DNA of 64,000 nt from NCBI RefSeq assembly GCF_001618865.1, contig NZ_CP015136.1, positions 6,545,001 through 6,609,000 of the forward strand, in the 5' to 3' direction. Below the pieces are notes generated by a model. It was given only the letters and a program-made list of their open reading frames with translations. It did no database searches and had not been told where the DNA came from. Source of the stretch: Luteitalea pratensis (lineage in GTDB: Bacteria; Acidobacteriota; Vicinamibacteria; Vicinamibacterales; Vicinamibacteraceae). Positions 61,562 through 64,000 of this stretch are shown here, piece after piece. The number at the start of each line of letters is the position of its first letter. The first letter of the stretch is position 1. Made by a program: the position numbers and the translations under genes.

Positions 61562-61581
61562 GATCCTATAATGGCGTGCAG
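61562..61581. promoter_or_regulatory. Compact bidirectional promoter (TATAAT core)
   Basis: Twenty bases separate divergent start codons. A perfect TATAAT (61567-61572) stands nine bases before the plus-strand ATG. Its complement gives CATTAT six bases before the minus-strand GTG. No -35 of good quality is seen. Confidence 0.5.
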
Positions 61582-62595
61582 ATGGCTCATCGGATCACGC
61601 TCATTCCCGGAGACGGCATCGGGCCAGAGGTCAGCGCCGCCGTCGTGCGCATCATCGAGGCCGCTGGCGTCGTCGTCGAGTGGGAGGAGCATCACGCCGG
61701 CGTCAGGGCCGTGGAGCAGTCGGGCAGCACGCTGCCGCAAGCACTGCTCGATTCGGTCACGGCCAACCGCGTCGCCCTGAAGGGGCCGGTGACGACACCC
61801 GTCGGCGAAGGGTTCACGAGCGTCAACGTCGGCTTGCGCAAGGCCCTGGACCTCTACGCGAACCTGCGTCCCGTGTCGAACCTGCCCGGTGTCCCCTCGC
61901 GCTTCCAGGGCGTGGACATGGTCATCGTCCGCGAAAACACCGAGGACCTGTACGCGGGGCTCGAGAACGAGATCGTGCCGGGCGTGGTGGCCGGGCTGAA
62001 GATCATCACGGCAACCGCGAGCGAGCGCATCGCGCGGTTCGCGTTCCGGCACGCCGTCGACAACGGCCGCCGGAAGATCACGGCGATCCACAAGGCCAAC
62101 ATCATGAAGCAGGCCGACGGCCTCTTCCTGCGCAGCGCGCGGATGGTGGCCAAGGAATTTCCCGACGTGAAGTACGACGAGAAGATCGTCGACAACGCGT
62201 GCATGCAACTGGTGATGCGACCGGAGCAGTTCGACGTGCTCCTGCTGCCGAACCTGTATGGCGACATTGTCTCGGATCTCGGCGCGGGACTGGTTGGCGG
62301 CCTGGGGGTGGTGCCGGGAGCGAACCTGGGCGAACGGTCAGCGGTGTTCGAGGCCGTGCATGGCAGCGCACCAGACATTGCCGGCCTGGACGTCGCCAAT
62401 CCGACGGCCCTGCTGCTCTCGGCGCTGATGATGCTCCGGCACATCGGCGAGCGCACGCCGGCCGATGTCATCTTCGGCGCGGTGAGTCGCGTGCTGGCTG
62501 CGGGCGCGACGCTGACCCGCGATCTGGGCGGTACAGCGAGCACGACGCAGTACACCGACGCCGTCGTCGGCGAGATTCACGCGCATCGGAGTTAG
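61582..62595 (+). CDS. NAD-dependent isocitrate/isopropylmalate family dehydrogenase
   Basis: Beta-decarboxylating dehydrogenase of 337 residues. IPGDGIGPEV is at residues 8-17, the substrate-binding VIVRENTEDLYAG is near 110, DNACMQLV provides the metal Asp, and YGDIVSDLGAG and VHGSAPDIAG follow. The RENTEDLYAG loop matches NAD-dependent isocitrate dehydrogenases and homoisocitrate dehydrogenases more than LeuB. The role is then probably oxidation of isocitrate in the TCA cycle. There is no leu gene nearby. The stop codon is followed at once by a REP. Confidence 0.87.
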   Translation: MAHRITLIPGDGIGPEVSAAVVRIIEAAGVVVEWEEHHAGVRAVEQSGSTLPQALLDSVTANRVALKGPVTTPVGEGFTSVNVGLRKALDLYANLRPVSNLPGVPSRFQGVDMVIVRENTEDLYAGLENEIVPGVVAGLKIITATASERIARFAFRHAVDNGRRKITAIHKANIMKQADGLFLRSARMVAKEFPDVKYDEKIVDNACMQLVMRPEQFDVLLLPNLYGDIVSDLGAGLVGGLGVVPGANLGERSAVFEAVHGSAPDIAGLDVANPTALLLSALMMLRHIGERTPADVIFGAVSRVLAAGATLTRDLGGTASTTQYTDAVVGEIHAHRS

Positions 62596-62691
62596 GTAGG
62601 GACCGCTCTCCGAGCGGTCCATCGCCGCGCGAAAGACGCAGCGGTTCTGGTCCGCTGCGGGAGAGGGACGCCTCGGAGAGGCGTCCCTACC
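62595..62691. repeat. Family A REP inverted doublet
   Basis: The plus copy has GGACCGCTC TCC GAGCGGTCC arms (62595-62620). The minus copy has GGACGCCTC arms (62666-62691). The plus copy begins at the last base of the preceding stop codon. Confidence 0.82.
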
Positions 62692-62720
62692 TTACCCGGG
62701 GGATGCGGCATCCGTGCTGC

Positions 62721-62734
62721 TACACTCGTGAGTC
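62721..62734 (+). promoter_or_regulatory. Candidate -10 (TACACT) next to a GTG start
   Basis: TACACT ends eight bases before the GTG of the acyltransferase, so the mRNA would be leaderless or nearly so. Confidence 0.4.
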
Positions 62735-63859
62735 GTGATTGGCGAGGACCTGCGGCAGGCGGTACTGGCGCGTGAAGACGTGCGGCGCCTCTACGAGCCG
62801 CCAGACGGCGATCCGGCCGCGCTCCCGCGGATCGAGGGCTACCTCGAGGAACTCCGCGCCACGCAACGCCACTCCATCTACCGCGCGCTGAAGCACCCGC
62901 TCTACCCGATTCTCCGCAAGGTGGAACGCGTGGCAGAGGGCCTCCCGCATCTCCGCAAGGCACTCGACACCGGCCGTGTCGTCTACGTCTCGAACCACAA
63001 GAGCCACCTCGACTACCTGGTCGAGCTGTTGATACTCGAGGATTTCGACCTGCGGCCGCCGATCATCGCCGCGGGCATCAACCTGTTCGGCGGTGCGCTC
63101 GGCCTGCTGCACAAACACGTCACCGGTGCGATTCCGATCCGGAGAGGCGCGCGCGATGCGGCCTACCTGGTCACGCTGAAGGCGTTTGTCGCGGAACTGC
63201 TGCAGTCGCACGACCTGTTCTTCTACCCGGAAGGTGGCCGCAGCTACAGCGGCGAACTGAAGACCGCCAAGACGGGCCTGTTCAACGCCATCGTGCTGGC
63301 CGAGGTGCCGGTGCTGCACATCGTGCCGGTGGCCATCGCGTACGACCTGGTGCTCGAGGATCGGATCCTTGCGCCGCAGGTGACCAAGGGACGGCAACGG
63401 CCGTTCTCGCGCGAACTCGCCGAGATGGTCGGTACCGCCGTCGGTTATCAATCGCGCGCCTTCGTCACGTTCGGCGCACCAGTGACGCTGACCGGCGGTG
63501 AGTCCCGATCGCGTCGCGACGTGATCGACCTTGCGCAGACCGTGCTCGCCGCCGTCGGCCGGCTGCACAAGGCGCTGCCGACGGCGCTGGTGGCGTCGGT
63601 GATGCGTCCCTCGATGCCCCGTGGCGAGCTCGTGGCGGCCGTGCAGGGATTGATCGATCGGCTCGCGGACAGCGGCGCCAACCTCGGTACCACGAACGGC
63701 GCGGAAGCGGTAGAACAGGCGCTTGCCCTTTTCGAGGAGCGGGGTGTGCTGCAGCCCGAAGGGGACATCGTCCGCGTGCGCGACCGTTTCGTGCTGCGCT
63801 ACTACGCCCGCCAGCTGAAACACCTCCTCGTGCCGGCGCGTCCCTCGTCCGAGGCATGA
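62735..63859 (+). CDS. PlsB-like glycerol-3-phosphate/1-acylglycerol-3-phosphate acyltransferase
   Basis: Acyltransferase of 374 residues. The catalytic HX4D is NHKSHLDYL (about residues 88-96). GAIPIRRGARD and the substrate-binding FFYPEGGRSYSGELKTAKTG follow, which are the motifs of the PlsB/DHAPAT group. It transfers an acyl chain to glycerol phosphate in phospholipid synthesis. It is much shorter than E. coli PlsB (about 800), resembling the compact homologues in other phyla. The start is GTG. The stop overlaps the next gene (ATGA). Confidence 0.85.
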   Translation: MIGEDLRQAVLAREDVRRLYEPPDGDPAALPRIEGYLEELRATQRHSIYRALKHPLYPILRKVERVAEGLPHLRKALDTGRVVYVSNHKSHLDYLVELLILEDFDLRPPIIAAGINLFGGALGLLHKHVTGAIPIRRGARDAAYLVTLKAFVAELLQSHDLFFYPEGGRSYSGELKTAKTGLFNAIVLAEVPVLHIVPVAIAYDLVLEDRILAPQVTKGRQRPFSRELAEMVGTAVGYQSRAFVTFGAPVTLTGGESRSRRDVIDLAQTVLAAVGRLHKALPTALVASVMRPSMPRGELVAAVQGLIDRLADSGANLGTTNGAEAVEQALALFEERGVLQPEGDIVRVRDRFVLRYYARQLKHLLVPARPSSEA

Positions 63860-64000
63860 TCGACGCGCTCTCGAAGGCGGCCTTCGGCACGCTGGCCGGG
63901 AGTACGACGCTGAAGCGACTGGCCAGCCGCTACGGCATGCGCGGCGATGGCGGCTTCGCCCGGCGCTTCGTGGCCGGCGAGCACATCGATGAAGCGATTG
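63856..64000 (+). CDS. Proline dehydrogenase, N-terminal fragment (runs off the window)
   Basis: Only 48 residues are inside the window. LAGSTTLKRLASRYGMRG and GFARRFVAGEHIDEAI match the start of bacterial proline dehydrogenases (PRODH type), which oxidise proline to pyrroline-5-carboxylate. The ATG overlaps the previous stop (ATGA). The catalytic barrel is beyond the window edge, so the call rests on the N-terminal pattern alone. Confidence 0.65.
   Translation, partial: MIDALSKAAFGTLAGSTTLKRLASRYGMRGDGGFARRFVAGEHIDEAI

Overview
The window is about 66-70% GC, gene-dense bacterial chromosome. I infer an Acidobacteriota genome, probably Vicinamibacteria (Luteitalea-like). The pointers are an Oar-type TonB-dependent receptor with an N-terminal carboxypeptidase-regulatory domain, a large S9 peptidase, a TolB-propeller protein fused to gamma-glutamyltransferase, the SPFH/zinc-ribbon pair, and many intergenic palindromes. 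No rRNA, tRNA, IS, phage or CRISPR was recognised.

Layout. 0.06-3.7 kb: fatty acid hydroxylase and two membrane glycosyltransferase-like proteins in an overlapping operon. 3.8-14.5 kb: a gene remnant, a PDZ/GAF/SpoIIE phosphatase, an M48 lipoprotein protease, a dehydrogenase, a DUF2339 protein and an HD-GYP response regulator. 14.6-20.7 kb: gltBD glutamate synthase. 20.7-30.3 kb: a PIN/Phd toxin-antitoxin pair, a halogenase-like flavoprotein, an SPFH protein with its zinc-ribbon partner and an S9 peptidase, embedded in repeats. 30.6-54.2 kb: an aryl-polyene-like type II PKS locus. It holds a ketosynthase (KS), an outer-membrane protein, a deacetylase, an ACP, a ketoreductase, a chain-length-factor-like KS that has lost all catalytic residues, LolA, an MMPL exporter, GT2, an LpxL-like acyltransferase, a DUF2062-methyltransferase, a chorismatase, a hot-dog dehydratase and an AMP-ligase. 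It is interrupted by an enolase-superfamily enzyme and a TonB receptor. 54.2-64 kb: OsmC, DinB, TolB-GGT, transketolase, a YyaL-like protein, NAD-isocitrate dehydrogenase type, a PlsB-like acyltransferase and the start of proline dehydrogenase.

How the PKS locus may work (inference). The chorismatase makes a hydroxybenzoate starter from chorismate. The AMP-ligase activates it onto the ACP. KS and CLF extend it, the reductase and dehydratase make the polyene, and the methyltransferase may modify the aryl head. The GT2 and LpxL-like enzymes attach the product to a lipid, and LolA plus MMPL move it to the outer membrane. This is the logic of xanthomonadin and other aryl polyenes.

The second theme is repeats. 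(A) GTAGGG-type REPs have stems that covary around a fixed TCC loop, often as inverted doublets. (B) GTAG REPs have a TTCA, TTGC or TTGG loop. (C) A related TTGTCCGCC hairpin is nested in A copies and inserted in frame in coding sequence. (D) About 100-bp nested palindromes have AATTTC arms. (E) Heptanucleotide-periodic tandem runs of varied consensus occur at many sites. (F) A 19 x 15 bp array appears to have grown out of a family A copy. Several gene ends have been rewritten by these repeats. No RAYT transposase gene lies in the window.
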